Source: Campanula takesimana | Taxonomy: Eukaryota; Streptophyta; Magnoliopsida; Asterales; Campanulaceae | Reading direction: 5' to 3' | Length of the DNA: 64,000 bases | Assembly: GCA_026119855.1 (NCBI GenBank) | Contig: JAOWBW010000426.1 | Coordinates: 310,001-374,000 of the forward strand | Part shown: positions 45,387 to 56,207 of the stretch, in pieces | Layout: each line of letters starts with the position of its first letter | Numbering within the stretch: the first letter of the stretch is position 1 | Program-made: the position numbers and the translations under genes | Notes under the pieces: model-generated | What the model was told of the DNA's origin: nothing | The model's input: the letters and a program-made list of their open reading frames with translations, nothing else | Database searches by the model: none

Positions 45387-46353
45387 TGAAAATGTTTGTC
45401 AAAGGCTTACTGAGAACAGATGTTACCTCAAGTGTTAGGTAACACCCCAGGTAACACACGCTGACGGACAGAATACACACCCGAAAATATAAGAGTTTTG
45501 CAGCGGAAAAATAAATAGCACAAGAGATATATTTTTCTCAAGTTATATAAATATAACTTGAGATGCCTAAATGGCGAAAACTTTATAATCAATATCAATT
45601 ACAAAGTCAAAAGGTTCCCTATAGCTAGTACAATATACGATCTATGGAACCAAAAGTAGAACAAAGTACGATGATCCTATCCTAGCCAAAACACACTCAA
45701 ACCCGAAGTATTTGAGTGTGGAAAAGAGTGTATGGGAGGAAGGATACAAAGGAGCCAAGAAGTACTTTGTTCTTGTGCTATGGATGTGTGTAAATTTTGG
45801 CTTGTCTTCAATCTTCATCTAAGCATCTATTTATAGCCTTCAATACTTGATGGCTACTCAAATAAACAGCCTTGGGGCTGTTATTCACGTGTGAGAGAGT
45901 GGGGGATAATGTGTGAGCTTTCTCTCCACAATTTGTGCAAGACTTGGTCTTCATTCCTTGATTTTCTCAACCGAAAACTTCATGCCCAAGTCTATGCATC
46001 ACCTTGTTGTACTCCAAGCTTCCAACGCCTTGTACTTCATCCATTTGATCAGCAACAAACCTTGGACTTGGTCTTCTCCATATTTAACATATTTAACACA
46101 TGTTAAATATGTTTGTAACTCCTTCATTTACTCGCCAATTATGAATAAATCTCCATTAATTTTTCTTCCACATTTTAAGCTCCATAAACCAACTTTATTA
46201 TACCTGAAAATATGGACCAACATCTAGAAAATAATATTAGGACATTAGTATAAAAATTACATTAGAAAGAAATATCAAATTACAAAGAATCTCGTCACAG
46301 CACTTAGACTGTCAGGGCAACACCTGAGGTAACATCTCAATTCTGCACAAACA
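45387..46353 (-). repeat. 3' LTR of element G
   Basis: TGAAAATGTTTGTC ... TTCTGCACAAACA on the plus strand. TATA box GGCTATAAATAGATG on the minus strand near 45826-45840. Confidence 0.93.
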
Positions 46354-46366
46354 ATCTCCCCCTTAA
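46354..46366 (-). promoter_or_regulatory. Polypurine tract of element G
   Basis: Minus strand AATTAAGGGGGAGAT directly before the 3' LTR start TGTTTGTG, as in Sireviruses. A second similar purine run (CAAAGGGGGATA) occurs on the minus strand near 48232-48243. Confidence 0.8.
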
Positions 46367-46976
46367 TTTGAGATTTCTTTCCAATCACCTAAGTGTTGGT
46401 ACCTGCAAAAACAAGTTAACCATATGCAGTATAACATAGCATTTCACCAAAGATTAACTCCCCCTTAATCATGGAGTTAACCGAAACAACAAAGATTTAC
46501 TTAATATACTAATTGTAAAGTAGAACCATGTTTAAAACAATTAGTAGTTTAAAACAAAAAGTAAATCAAAGTTTTAAAATCCACAAAATCAAAAGTCATA
46601 AACCAAAGCATAACCACCAAAGTATTAAAGTTCTAAATTAAGAACTAAAATACGAATTGTTTTAAAAACCAAACCACCACAAACGAAAATTGTTTTTGAA
46701 ACCATTCAAAAGTACCATAAAAGCCATTGCCCAAGTATAGTGGCAACAACAACCTTTAAACAAGGTTATTCTCCAACAACCTTTAAACAAGGTTATTCTC
46801 CATCTTCTCCATCATCCAGCTCATCACTTGTGCCAGCATCTCCAGCAGCACGATCTGTACCAGCATCACCAACAGCATCAATAGCAGCACTTGTACCTGC
46901 ACTAGTACCAGCACACCATCTCCCCCTGGTTGGGAAGAAATCAAATTAATGAAGCCGATGGCGTCTTCTTGGAGGG

Positions 46977-47237
46977 TTAAGCAGCCGATTTGGAGGAAGA
47001 AGGGGCTTTTCTTTTTGGTTTCTTGGTGGCGGTAACAGGTGGTTGAAAGGCAGTCACGGTTGGGGTAAGTTGGACTGAAGTAGCAACCATGGAAGGATCA
47101 TCAATGGACATGGCCATAGCTGGAGAGATATTGGAAACCATGGGAGATATGTCCATAGGTGAAGTAACACCCGAGATAACACCCGGTGACTCCTCTTGAG
47201 GTGCGGATTGGTTAGGGTTTTGGGAAGGTGAAGCCAT
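46977..47237 (-). CDS. Small ORF of element G, 86 codons, unknown
   Basis: Starts ATG GCT TCA CCT TCC; rich in Pro, Ser, Met and Val, with a basic C-terminus (TKKPKRKAPSSSKS) like a nuclear localisation signal. It lies between the truncated pol and the 3' LTR, where some Sireviruses carry an extra (env-like) ORF, but I see no transmembrane segment and no similarity I can name. Low-complexity composition makes chance or a truncated remnant of a longer ORF possible. Confidence 0.35.
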   Translation of the reverse strand: MASPSQNPNQSAPQEESPGVISGVTSPMDISPMVSNISPAMAMSIDDPSMVATSVQLTPTVTAFQPPVTATKKPKRKAPSSSKSAA

Positions 47238-48560
47238 TGTTGAATTTTGAGAGGTAGAAAAGGAGAATTTTTTTTAGAAGGGTTTTTTATTTTGGGGAAG
47301 GTTGCTGAGATAGAGAAAAAGCGATGAAGAGGAGGGAGTATATAGGTGCGTTTGAGAGAGAAAGAGAGAGTAAATAGGGATAAGATTTTAGGAGGTTAAG
47401 GAATGTGAATTAGGAGAGGAAATTAATTTAAACTTAACTCTTATCATCTAAATTAACTAAGACCCCTATTTTTACTCACATTTAAACTATCCTAATTAAA
47501 CTCCCCCTATTTACGAGCACACAAAACCAACTCCCTACACATCCGTTTTTTTTTTTTTTTTTTTATAAATAAAACGAAAAAAGAAAAGAAAAAAATTAAG
47601 ACGGTAAAATTAATGATGTAACGATCTCTCAAAAATTTGAAGATAGATTCTTAAATTTTAGGGAAATTGTTACAACTATATTTTACCAAAGTAAAAGATT
47701 TGTTTTAGACTTTTTCAAAATTGTAAACTCTTTTTCTTTAAATAAAAAGACTTTCAAACTTTGAAAATTTAAAAAACAATTCTGAAAATAAAATAAAAAA
47801 AAGAATGTAGCACACACTAATGTGTTGATGGCAATGATGGTAACACTTAAGATAACATTCGTGATAAACATCCCTTATTGAATTTTTAAGGCAATTAAGG
47901 CGAGATAGACCTCATTTTTGAACACATGAGGCGAAGATATGCTTCTATAATAAGCATTTGAGGTATAACAAGCTTGCCAAATTTGAACACTTTAGGCAAA
48001 GAAAATCTAATAATTTAGATATAAAAAGCTTGTTCTTCATCTTCAAACACTTTAATATAAACATATTTTACACTTCTTTATCTACAAGGGAGCATCGTAG
48101 TAGCGAGCTCCGTGCCCCGAGTCCTTATAAAGTGTAAACATGTTTTAGTGATTTGTACCGTTCAAGTAGGAAACACTGTAGTAGCGAACTCCATGTTCCT
48201 AATACTTAGTATAAAATCACTAGATAATATCCCCCTTTGACAAGAGTGCATCGTCGCAGCGAACGCCGTGCCCCGAGCTACTAAGGAAATACTATAAGTG
48301 TTTTTTAGCCTTTTTGCTTTTGAAAAAGATTAGTGACTTTGTCACTTTTGAGTTTAAAAAGGAATGTTATCAATAATATTTCCTTGCATGTTATCCTACC
48401 ATAACAAAAAGGTCAGTATGTGCCACCGTTGACAGACTGAAAAGACAATCCATCAACAGATTAAGACAGAGAAACATAAAAAATTTGAAGTTTTTTTTTT
48501 TTTTTTTTTTTTTAAATAAAACATAAAATATTATACAACAACAAAGATGATCCAAGGGGT

Positions 48561-51122
48561 TTAAACAAGACATGGAACAAGAGACTTCTTCAAGTTAGAA
48601 AATCTCTTATGGTTAAAAACTCGAATGAAATATTCATTTTTCAAAAAAATATTTTTAGAATCAAGCTTAGAAAGAAAACATGAATGGTTTACCATGTCTC
48701 GATAATTAACCGGTTCCTTACCTCTAGTTTGTATCCCTTCGTCTAATCTCCCTATCACTTGGGATATAGGATGGTTCTTTTGAATCCTCAACGGGGGAAC
48801 TCTTCTGACGGGATCATCTACTCTATTGGAGTCCTCATTATTTTCATTTTCAGCAGCTGGACTGACTTCTGATGTTATCTCTGGTGTTGCCTCAGGTGCG
48901 GTAACACTAGGGCCAACATCTGGTCCAGCACTTATGACAACATCTGGTCCAACATAAATTTCAAATTCACTTTGAGGTTGTTCCATCTGTATCATGAGAG
49001 GATAATCACCTGGTTTATCTGTAACACTTAACAGATCGTCAAAAACAATGTTCGCAGATTCTTGAATAGTTCCCAAACTTAAATTATACACTCGATATGC
49101 ATGATTGTCTTGAGAATATCCAAGAAAAATGCCTTTATCACTCTTAGAGTAAAACTTAGCTAAGTAATCCCAGTCTTTTAATATGAAACATACACAGCCA
49201 AACACATGGAAGTAATGTACATGTGGTTTCTTCCCATTCAAAATCTCATAGGGTGTCATTGTTAAACCAGGTCTTAGAAAGACTCTATTTGAAATGTGAC
49301 AAGCCGTGCTCAAAGCTTCAGCCCAAAATCTTTTTGAAATCCGTTTTGAAAATAACATGACACGGGCCATATCAAACAATGTCCTATTTTTCTTTTCGGC
49401 CACCCCATTCCGTTGATGTGATTTTGATACCGAAAAATCATGGTTTATCCCCTTTTTCTTACAAAAAGTATAAAAGGAAACATTTGCAAATTCTTTTCCA
49501 TGATTAGATCTTATACGAAAAATAGGTGAGCAAAACATGTTTTTGATTTTGGAGTGCAAGAGTTTAAATTTATCTAAAGTTTCAGATTTTTTTCTTAGGA
49601 AATATACCCATGAAAACCTAGAGAAATCATCAACTATAACAAAAATATATCTCTTACCTCCCAGGCTTTCTACCTCGATTGGACCCATCAAGTCCATGTG
49701 CAAAAGCTGAAAACAATGTGTTGTCCCGAAGTGTTGCTCTTGGTGTTGGGCAGCACACTGGGTAACACGAGTCTCCTCATTTTTAAGGCAGTCTCCACAA
49801 ACCATTTTGTTATTAAGATTCAGTTTAAGGACTCCTTTGACAGCCTCAAACTTGAAAATGTTCTTCAAGTTTCGATAATTGGCATGTCCAAACTTTTGAT
49901 GCCACAATGTAGTGACATCTATTTTTGCCAAATGGCACACCTGCTTGTCTTCAACAAGATAACAATTGTCACTTGATCTAATTCCTGTCATCACACAATT
50001 GTTAGTACAATCAAAGACTTCACAAGTATTTTTATTGAATTTCACCTCTAAGTTGTCATCACAAAGTTGGCTAATACTAATTAAATTAGTTACAAGCCCA
50101 TCTACATGTAAGACATTCTTTAAGGCAGGAAAACCAGTCACATTTAGTGTCCCTTTTCCTATTATATTGCTTTTACTTCCACCACCATAAGTTACACCAC
50201 CTCCTTGAAAAGATTCATAGTCTTTCAAAAACAACTTTGTTCCCGTCATGTGACGTGAACATCCACTATCAAAGTACCACGATCCTTCAATATTTGTCTT
50301 TGGAGCGGTGTAAACAACATCGCATCTCAATTTAGTTTTAGGTTTCCATGACTTCTTTTTTGTGTTTTTGACCTTCTGACAGAATGTGTTATCTGGAGTG
50401 CTGGGTAACACTTCAGGTAACACAAAATAACTGGACTGTTTCTTTGAAAGAGTATTACACTTATTTTTAAAATGTCCAGAGGTGTGACAGTATTGACACA
50501 CTTTTCTTTTGTCAGAAGAGTCATTAGAGAAAGAATTTTGATCAAAATCACGTTCTTTCACAAAACATATTTCATGTTTATCACAACTCAAAGAAGAAAT
50601 AATTTTATCTAATGATTCTCGGAAACCAATACCTGCTTTGAGAGGCTTACTCAAATTGAGAATCTCATCCAATTTGGATGATCCGGTGTTGATTTTCTTC
50701 AAGGTGGTTTCGGCTAAAGTCAATTTGGCCTTGACTTTCTCTAGCTCGGCATCTCTCTTGGATGCTTGAACTTCCAAACGAGTTAAGTAGGCCTTGAGTC
50801 CATCGTTCATCTTGGTTAAATTTTTAACCATTTTGTTCTCTTTCTTCCATTCCTTGAGCAAATCATCACAAAGGTTTTTTAAACCATCAATGAGCTCATC
50901 TTTGCTCAGCTCATCCTCTTTTGAACTTCCTGCATCAAGGTTAGTAGAAACCACGAAACAAACATCGTTAGTTAAACTGAAATTGTTATACCTGACGGGT
51001 GTGGTCTCAGATGTTATCTCAGTGTGTATAACATCTGTGGTAACATGTTCAGTCTCCGAGTCACTTATTGTGACAAACATGTTTGTTTGATCAGGTTCTC
51101 CCTCCTGGAGATCGAAAGCCAT
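48561..51122 (-). CDS. Truncated gag-pol of element G (gag C-terminus, protease, integrase)
   Basis: 853 codons from ATG at 51120-51122, uninterrupted. Order: acidic start; coiled coil (about residues 70-150); a zinc knuckle CQYCHTSGHFKNKC; protease with SWYFDSGCSRHMTG (D-S-G active site); GAG-pre-integrase (LWHQKFGHANYRNL ... CGDCL); integrase core with HMDLMGPI (first Asp), IRSNHGKEF (second Asp replaced by Asn) and NGVAEKKNRTL (Glu kept). It ends after HPISQVIGRLDEG and SCFLSKLDSKN, where RT normally follows. The N-terminal UBN2-type capsid domain is missing too, since the ATG lies only 54 bp from the LTR. Both ends are therefore deleted relative to a normal Sirevirus pol. Confidence 0.88.
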   Translation of the reverse strand: MAFDLQEGEPDQTNMFVTISDSETEHVTTDVIHTEITSETTPVRYNNFSLTNDVCFVVSTNLDAGSSKEDELSKDELIDGLKNLCDDLLKEWKKENKMVKNLTKMNDGLKAYLTRLEVQASKRDAELEKVKAKLTLAETTLKKINTGSSKLDEILNLSKPLKAGIGFRESLDKIISSLSCDKHEICFVKERDFDQNSFSNDSSDKRKVCQYCHTSGHFKNKCNTLSKKQSSYFVLPEVLPSTPDNTFCQKVKNTKKKSWKPKTKLRCDVVYTAPKTNIEGSWYFDSGCSRHMTGTKLFLKDYESFQGGGVTYGGGSKSNIIGKGTLNVTGFPALKNVLHVDGLVTNLISISQLCDDNLEVKFNKNTCEVFDCTNNCVMTGIRSSDNCYLVEDKQVCHLAKIDVTTLWHQKFGHANYRNLKNIFKFEAVKGVLKLNLNNKMVCGDCLKNEETRVTQCAAQHQEQHFGTTHCFQLLHMDLMGPIEVESLGGKRYIFVIVDDFSRFSWVYFLRKKSETLDKFKLLHSKIKNMFCSPIFRIRSNHGKEFANVSFYTFCKKKGINHDFSVSKSHQRNGVAEKKNRTLFDMARVMLFSKRISKRFWAEALSTACHISNRVFLRPGLTMTPYEILNGKKPHVHYFHVFGCVCFILKDWDYLAKFYSKSDKGIFLGYSQDNHAYRVYNLSLGTIQESANIVFDDLLSVTDKPGDYPLMIQMEQPQSEFEIYVGPDVVISAGPDVGPSVTAPEATPEITSEVSPAAENENNEDSNRVDDPVRRVPPLRIQKNHPISQVIGRLDEGIQTRGKEPVNYRDMVNHSCFLSKLDSKNIFLKNEYFIRVFNHKRFSNLKKSLVPCLV

Positions 51123-51157
51123 GACAAAGGACCGAACCACTTAGTAACGTCAAGTGA

Positions 51158-51174
51158 CCGGGCTCTGGTGCCAA
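51158..51174 (-). promoter_or_regulatory. Primer binding site of element G
   Basis: Minus strand TTGGCACCAGAGCCCGG next to the LTR; 11 of 13 bases fit the initiator tRNA-Met complement TGGTATCAGAGCC. Confidence 0.6.
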
Positions 51175-51175
51175 T

Positions 51176-52141
51176 TGAAAATGTTTGTCAAAGGCTTACT
51201 GAGAACAGATGTTACCTCAAGTGTTAGGTAACACCCCAGGTAACACACGCTGACGGACAGAATACACACCCGAAAATATAAGAGTTTTGCAGCGGAAAAA
51301 TAAATAGCACAAGAGATATATTTTTCTCAAGTTATATAAATATAACTTGAGATGCCTAAATGGCGAAAACTTTATAATCAATATCAATTACAAAGTCAAA
51401 AGGTTCCCTATAGCTAGTACAATATACGATCTATGGAACCAAAAGTAGAACAAAGTACGATGATCCTATCCTAGCCAAAACACACTCAAACCCGAAGTAT
51501 TTGAGTGTGGAAAAGAGTGTATGGGAGGAAGGATACAAAGGAGCCAAGAAGTACTTTGTTCTTGTGCTATGGATGTGTGTAAATTTTGGCTTGTCTTCAA
51601 TCTTCATCCAAGCATCTATTTATAGCCTTCAATACTTGATGGCTACTCAAATAAACAGCCTTGGGGCTGTTATTCACGTGTGAGAGAGTGGGGGATAATG
51701 TGTGAGCTTTCTCTCCACAATTTGTGCAAGACTTGGTCTTCATTCCTTGATTTTCTCAACCGAAAACTTCATGCCCAAGTCTATGCATCACCTTGTTGTA
51801 CTCCAAGCTTCCAACGCCTTGTACTTCATCCATTTGATCAGCAACAAACCTTGGACTTGGTCTTCTCCATATTTAACATATTTAACACATGTTAAATATG
51901 TTTGTAACTCCTTCATTTACTCGCCAATTATGAATAAATCTCCATTAATTTTTTTCCACATTTTAAGCTCCATAAACCAACTTTATTATACCTGAAAATA
52001 TGGACCAACATCTAGAAAATAATATTAGGACATTAGTATAAAAATTACATTAGAAAGAAATATCAAATTACAAAGAATCTCGTCACAGCACTTAGACTGT
52101 CAGGGCAACACCTGAGGTAACATCTCAGTTCTGCACTAACA
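51176..52141 (-). repeat. 5' LTR of element G
   Basis: 966 bp, almost identical to 45387-46353; TATA box on the minus strand near 51616-51630. Confidence 0.93.
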
Positions 52142-52414
52142 GAATGAAATGTAACTAGCTTGTCAAAAAAAAATATGAACATACTCTCTCCATCCCAGTT
52201 TGAGTTTATTGCAAAACTGACATGCTTACTTTCATTTATTTTCAATTTGACTTGAAAACTTTAAAAACATCAAATGTGGTTTGCATACTTTCATTTTCAA
52301 AATTTTGAAACGACTTTTTTAACACCCGTTAAAATATATAATGTGACATTCCATATAAGGGGTAAAAGTGTAAGGAATAAAACTTAAAGTGTTAAAATAA
52401 AAAAGACCATCTAA

Positions 52415-52466
52415 ACCCCTCTCTCTCTCTCTCTCTCTCTAGTCTGTTCCTCTTCCCCATTAACAA

Positions 52467-52535
<69 letters not shown>

Positions 52536-52540
52536 TCTAA
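52415..52540. repeat. CT and AC microsatellites
   Basis: Runs of (CT)n at about 52417-52440 and 52470-52515, then (AC)n to about 52535, inside MULE-A. Confidence 0.95.
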
Positions 52541-52684
52541 ATTTGTAATCGATGTTAGTCCAATCTGATTTCAGGTTCATTTCTGGGTGTGTCTGTGCGT
52601 GCGAAAGTGAATGATGAGGAGACAATGAAGCTTGCCGGAAACTGGGGCTTCAATGAGTTCCCGAAAACGGGAGCTTCGCCGGAA

Positions 52685-52936
52685 TCATACCAAGCTCATC
52701 ATCAAGTCGCGCATCAGCGATTCCAAGCTCCCCGATGACCTACCGTCTATCACCATCATCTCCTGCCTCGATGGGTTGATCAGGATGATCCGATCCCGAT
52801 TTGACGAATCTTGATCGTCCGGGTCGGATCCGGACATGGACATGCCTAATATGAAGGGGAGAAAAATGGAAACATCTCTGTTTCTTGAATTCATCAGTTG
52901 GTCGAGTAAAGACGATGGATCAGGCATGTCGGCCAT
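52685..52936 (-). pseudogene. Captured gene fragment, N-terminus of an MPSR1-like RING E3 ligase
   Basis: From ATG at 52934-52936 the frame gives MADMPDPSSLLDQLMNSRNR, DVSIFLPFILGMSMS, NRDRIILINPSRQEMMVIDG and LESLMRDLMMSLV, then a stop. The FLPFILG, RIILINP and LESLLRDL blocks resemble the N-terminal half of small plant RING E3 ligases such as Arabidopsis MPSR1; the RING finger itself is not present. The open frame extends upstream to the MULE repeat. Family assignment is from memory of the conserved blocks and would need a search. The fragment can make at most a RING-less peptide. Confidence 0.6.
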
Positions 52937-53327
52937 TGTTGATTTGAGAAATTGAGAAAGCTTTTTTGTGTGTGGTTTAGTGCGTGAGAAAGAGAGAGAC
53001 AGAGTTTGTAGAATTTGATGGATTTGGTGAGGGGGAGGATTGAGGGGTTTTGAGCAGGGGAGAGAATTTTGGAGAGGGGAACTCGTTTTCTTATTGATTG
53101 AGAAGTATATCTGGAGAGGGGAACATCCTCCATGGATTCCGGCGACCATGGATTCCGGCGACCAAAGGTTCCCAGCTAATGTATTCTTCTTTTTTCTCAG
53201 CAACATGATTTAGGACTTTAAGTTTTATTTCCTACACTTTTACCCCCTAATGGAGTGTCCCGTTATGTTTTTAACGGGTGTTAAAAAAGTCGTCTCAAAA
53301 TTTTGAAAACTAAAGTATGCAAACCAC

Positions 53328-53336
53328 ATTTGATGT
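53328..53336. repeat. 9-bp target duplication of MULE-B (left, ATTTGATGT)
   Basis: Exact second copy at 54942-54950. Confidence 0.9.
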
Positions 53337-54941
53337 GAGTAAATAACCAAAATGACCCGCGTACTATGCATAAACCATCAATTTGACCTCCGTACTATTT
53401 AAACTACCAATTTGACCTGCGTACTATTGTAAAATTAACCAAATCAGCCTACTTTCCTAACAGCCGTTATATAGTTAACGGGTATCACATGCTAATTTTC
53501 AAATAGCCCCCTAAAAAAACAAAACTTTATCTCACTTTATTGAGTAATGCAAAATAACACTGTTTTGATTTATATTTTGAACCCTGCTGTTCATCTTCTT
53601 TTTTTTTTTTTTAATGAAGGATTTTGTATTCAGCACAATCCAACCATTCCGACTGCCCAAACACCGCCACGGCCCAACCATTCCGCTGCCCAAACACCGC
53701 CACTGCCCAACCATCACCACCACCGTCCTTTTCTGAATTCAGCTCCATCTTTTCTTTTGGTCTGAACAGATTCCTATCTTGTTTAACTTAATACTAAATT
53801 GTCTTATTTACCATCTTCTCCATCAAGAACCACCACAGCCCACCTCCCACCACCAACACAATCACCACCTACCACCATCCCCGCCACCACCCGCCATGGT
53901 CATCAATCACCAATGTCCAAACTTCAGCGTAGCAATTTGATTCAAATGCCCAGAAAACTCAACAAAAAAATACAAGAAAATCCTCAACATCATGAAATTC
54001 AAAAATTTGAATTATGAAACTCAAAATCAAACCTTCAAATCCATCCCCACAGAATCTCTGCACTGTTAAATTTCCCAAACTGTGGAACTTCCCTCCCTTT
54101 TAAACTGTGCAAACTTGCTAAAAAAAATCCCAGCTGTTAAACAAAATTCCCGAAATTCGAACAACATTCACCAATCAATCCCTATAAATCGGTCTCCCCA
54201 TTTGATCTGATCAACCATACCGAAAATAACAAAAAATATGAAAAAAACCTACTTCGTAAAAATCCAGATCTATCTAAAATCCCAGGTGAAATTAGAATTG
54301 AGAAGCTACAAGGATTAGAAAAATAAATCGAAAACAAATTGTTCCAGGGCGAGATGAAGAAGCAAAAATCCAAGGTGATCGGAGATGATGACGTTTTACC
54401 GCAATGACGAAGCATGACCGATGTTAGCAACGCTTAACCGGTGACGACGATGGAGTAAAGGCTGCAAAAAGGCGATGGGGAGGGAAAGGATTGCAGATAT
54501 AGTTGGGGATGGTGGGAAGGAATTGATCTAGTGATGGGGCCGAGTGTGGGAGAGGAATGGTGTTGGTGGAGGAAGATTGGCAGCTGCTAGGATGGGAGCG
54601 GCGGTTGGATGAGGGCTGCGTTGTGAGCGTAGAAGGGGTTTGGTTTCTGGGTGCATATCTGGTTTTGGATTTGTAAGGGGATTAATTGGGAAGGGGTTTT
54701 TTTGTAATATTTAATTTCTTGCACTCTGCCCCTTTATATTGTGATAAATAAGATTTAAAATTTAGATTGTTCTATTCGTTAAGTTATTAGCGTCCGTTAA
54801 CAATTGCTAACATTTACTAACGATTTGGGTTGATTTGGCTAATTTTTGAATAGTACGCAGGTTAGTTGGGTAGTTTAGATAGTACGGTGGTTAAATTGGT
54901 GGAATTGACATAGTACGCGGGTCAATTTGGTAGAAAAATCC
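53337..54941. mobile_element. MULE-B: non-autonomous Mutator-like element inside MULE-A
   Basis: Inverted ends of about 150 bp around ACC(A)AAATGACCCGCGTACTATG and CATAGTACGCGGGTCAATTTGGT, with more repeats of the TTTGACCTGCGTACTAT type inside. Exact 9-bp target duplication. The interior has GC-rich Pro-coding-like segments (53640-53900, 54430-54640) that may be captured sequence; none was recognised. Confidence 0.88.
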
Positions 54942-56207
54942 ATTTGATGTTTCCAAAGTTTGCAAGTCAAATTGAAAATAAATGAAAGTACGCATGTCAG
55001 TTTTGCAATAAACTCATCCCAGTTTAAGGTTCTTACTTTCCTTTTTGGTATGTCCCAGTTTAAGGTTCTTAGTTGCTTTATTCCTTAAATGGCAAAGGAT
55101 GAATAGTGTTTTGGACATTTTTGTCCTCATAAAGTTCATATATTACAAAAAGCACATCACTTACCTATCTACTTTTCACCAACTTGCTTTATGAATGGAC
55201 AATTATATCCTCCACCCACTACTATTCTTAACTCAAGTTTGCCTTGATTTCTTAATAAGCGTGCGAAGTCAAACTAAAAACCTTAAACCGGGACGGAGGG
55301 AGTATATTGTTTATCGTTACATTTATGTTTTAAAATTGACCACTTTAACTAATTTTTTAAATTGTGTAAAAGGTAGTCTTTTTTTGCTTATATTTGAGGA
55401 CAGGGTGAGTATACAGATAAATCGTTTATATCAAATACTCCTTCCGTGTCAAGATGATCATCAATTCAAATTTTTAAAAATATGAAAACTTTCTTCACTA
55501 GTCATGTTTTGTTTAGGGTCAATTGCTATTTGGTTACTTGTGTTTGTGCCACTTTTGCGATTTGGTTCCCGTGTTTGTAAATTTTGCATCCCGGTTCATG
55601 TGTCATGTTGCAAATTGATATAAAAATTAACAAAATATTAGTTTTTTTTACGGGAAAACAGTCATGTACATATTACATGACTTTTTAAGGGTATAATTGT
55701 CATTTCTCAAGTGTATGTGTTAATAACTGGAAGGATTGAAGAGAATTGCTGAGTCGAGATCTCATGTACCACTTTTGCGTGCCACTCCATGTACCACTTC
55801 TAATTTAACCGTTCACATGTTTGCATAATATTACAATAATACCACTCTTAACAATTGTGAGCCATTCTCTCGGAAAAAAAAAAAACAATTGTGAGCCATT
55901 AGATCACTTGTGACACATGAAATGGCACACAAAGTGGTACAGAGGATTTGGACTCAGAATTGCTCAGAATTGCTGCTTTGGAAGGAGAAAAGTGAGGGAT
56001 TTGGTACTTATTGTGTGGGAGTTAATTACACCATTAATGGGAGAATTGTGAGGTTGTTGCCGTTCAATGAAGAAGGCGACACAACACACACGTGCCTTTC
56101 GGACTTGCGCTAGAAATGACAAGTATACCCTTTAAAAAGATATGTGATATGCATATGGTTGTATTCTCATAAAAAAAAACTAACATTTTGTTAGGTTTTT
56201 ATATTAA

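Larger units (their letters stand above)
46354..48560 (-). other. 3' internal region of element G in place of RT/RNase H
   Basis: 2.2 kb, AT-rich, with one ATG-started ORF (46977-47237). Three related segments of the type GCATCGTAGTAGCGAGCTCC...GTGCCCCGAG occur at about 48090-48120, 48165-48195 and 48248-48280. Poly-T runs lie at 47548-47564 and 48490-48512. No RT motif was found. Confidence 0.55.
45387..52141 (-). mobile_element. Element G: young Sirevirus-like copia element lacking RT/RNase H
   Basis: LTRs 45387-46353 (967 bp) and 51176-52141 (966 bp) with only about three substitutions and one indel between them by eye, 5-bp duplication GAATG, iMet-like primer site, and AAGGGGGAGAT polypurine tract. 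The minus-strand ORF holds the gag C-terminal part, protease and integrase, then ends where RT should begin. A separate small ORF lies nearer the 3' LTR. LTR identity says it inserted recently, so it probably moved with enzymes from a complete relative. Confidence 0.92.
52202..55015. mobile_element. MULE-A: Pack-MULE, split by MULE-B
   Basis: Terminal inverted repeats of about 190 bp: left GAGTTTATTGCAAAACTGAC..., right GTCAGTTTTGCAATAAACTC, flanked by a 10-bp duplication ATCCCAGTTT (52192-52201 and 55016-55025). The right repeat is interrupted at 53336 by MULE-B and resumes at 54951. Without the insert it is about 1.2 kb. The interior carries a fragment resembling a RING-type E3 ligase gene on the minus strand. 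No transposase. Confidence 0.88.
52184..55302. mobile_element. Stowaway MITE hosting MULE-A
   Basis: Left end CTCTCTCCATCCCAGTTT (TA at 52182-52183), right end AAACCGGGACGGAGGGAG (TA at 55303-55304). Removing 52202-55025 (MULE-A with one target copy) leaves a short element with matching ends. Confidence 0.78.

Noticed and set aside
46977..47237. Envelope-like gene of element G
   Set aside because: Position would fit, but there is no transmembrane segment or signal peptide and the sequence is low complexity.
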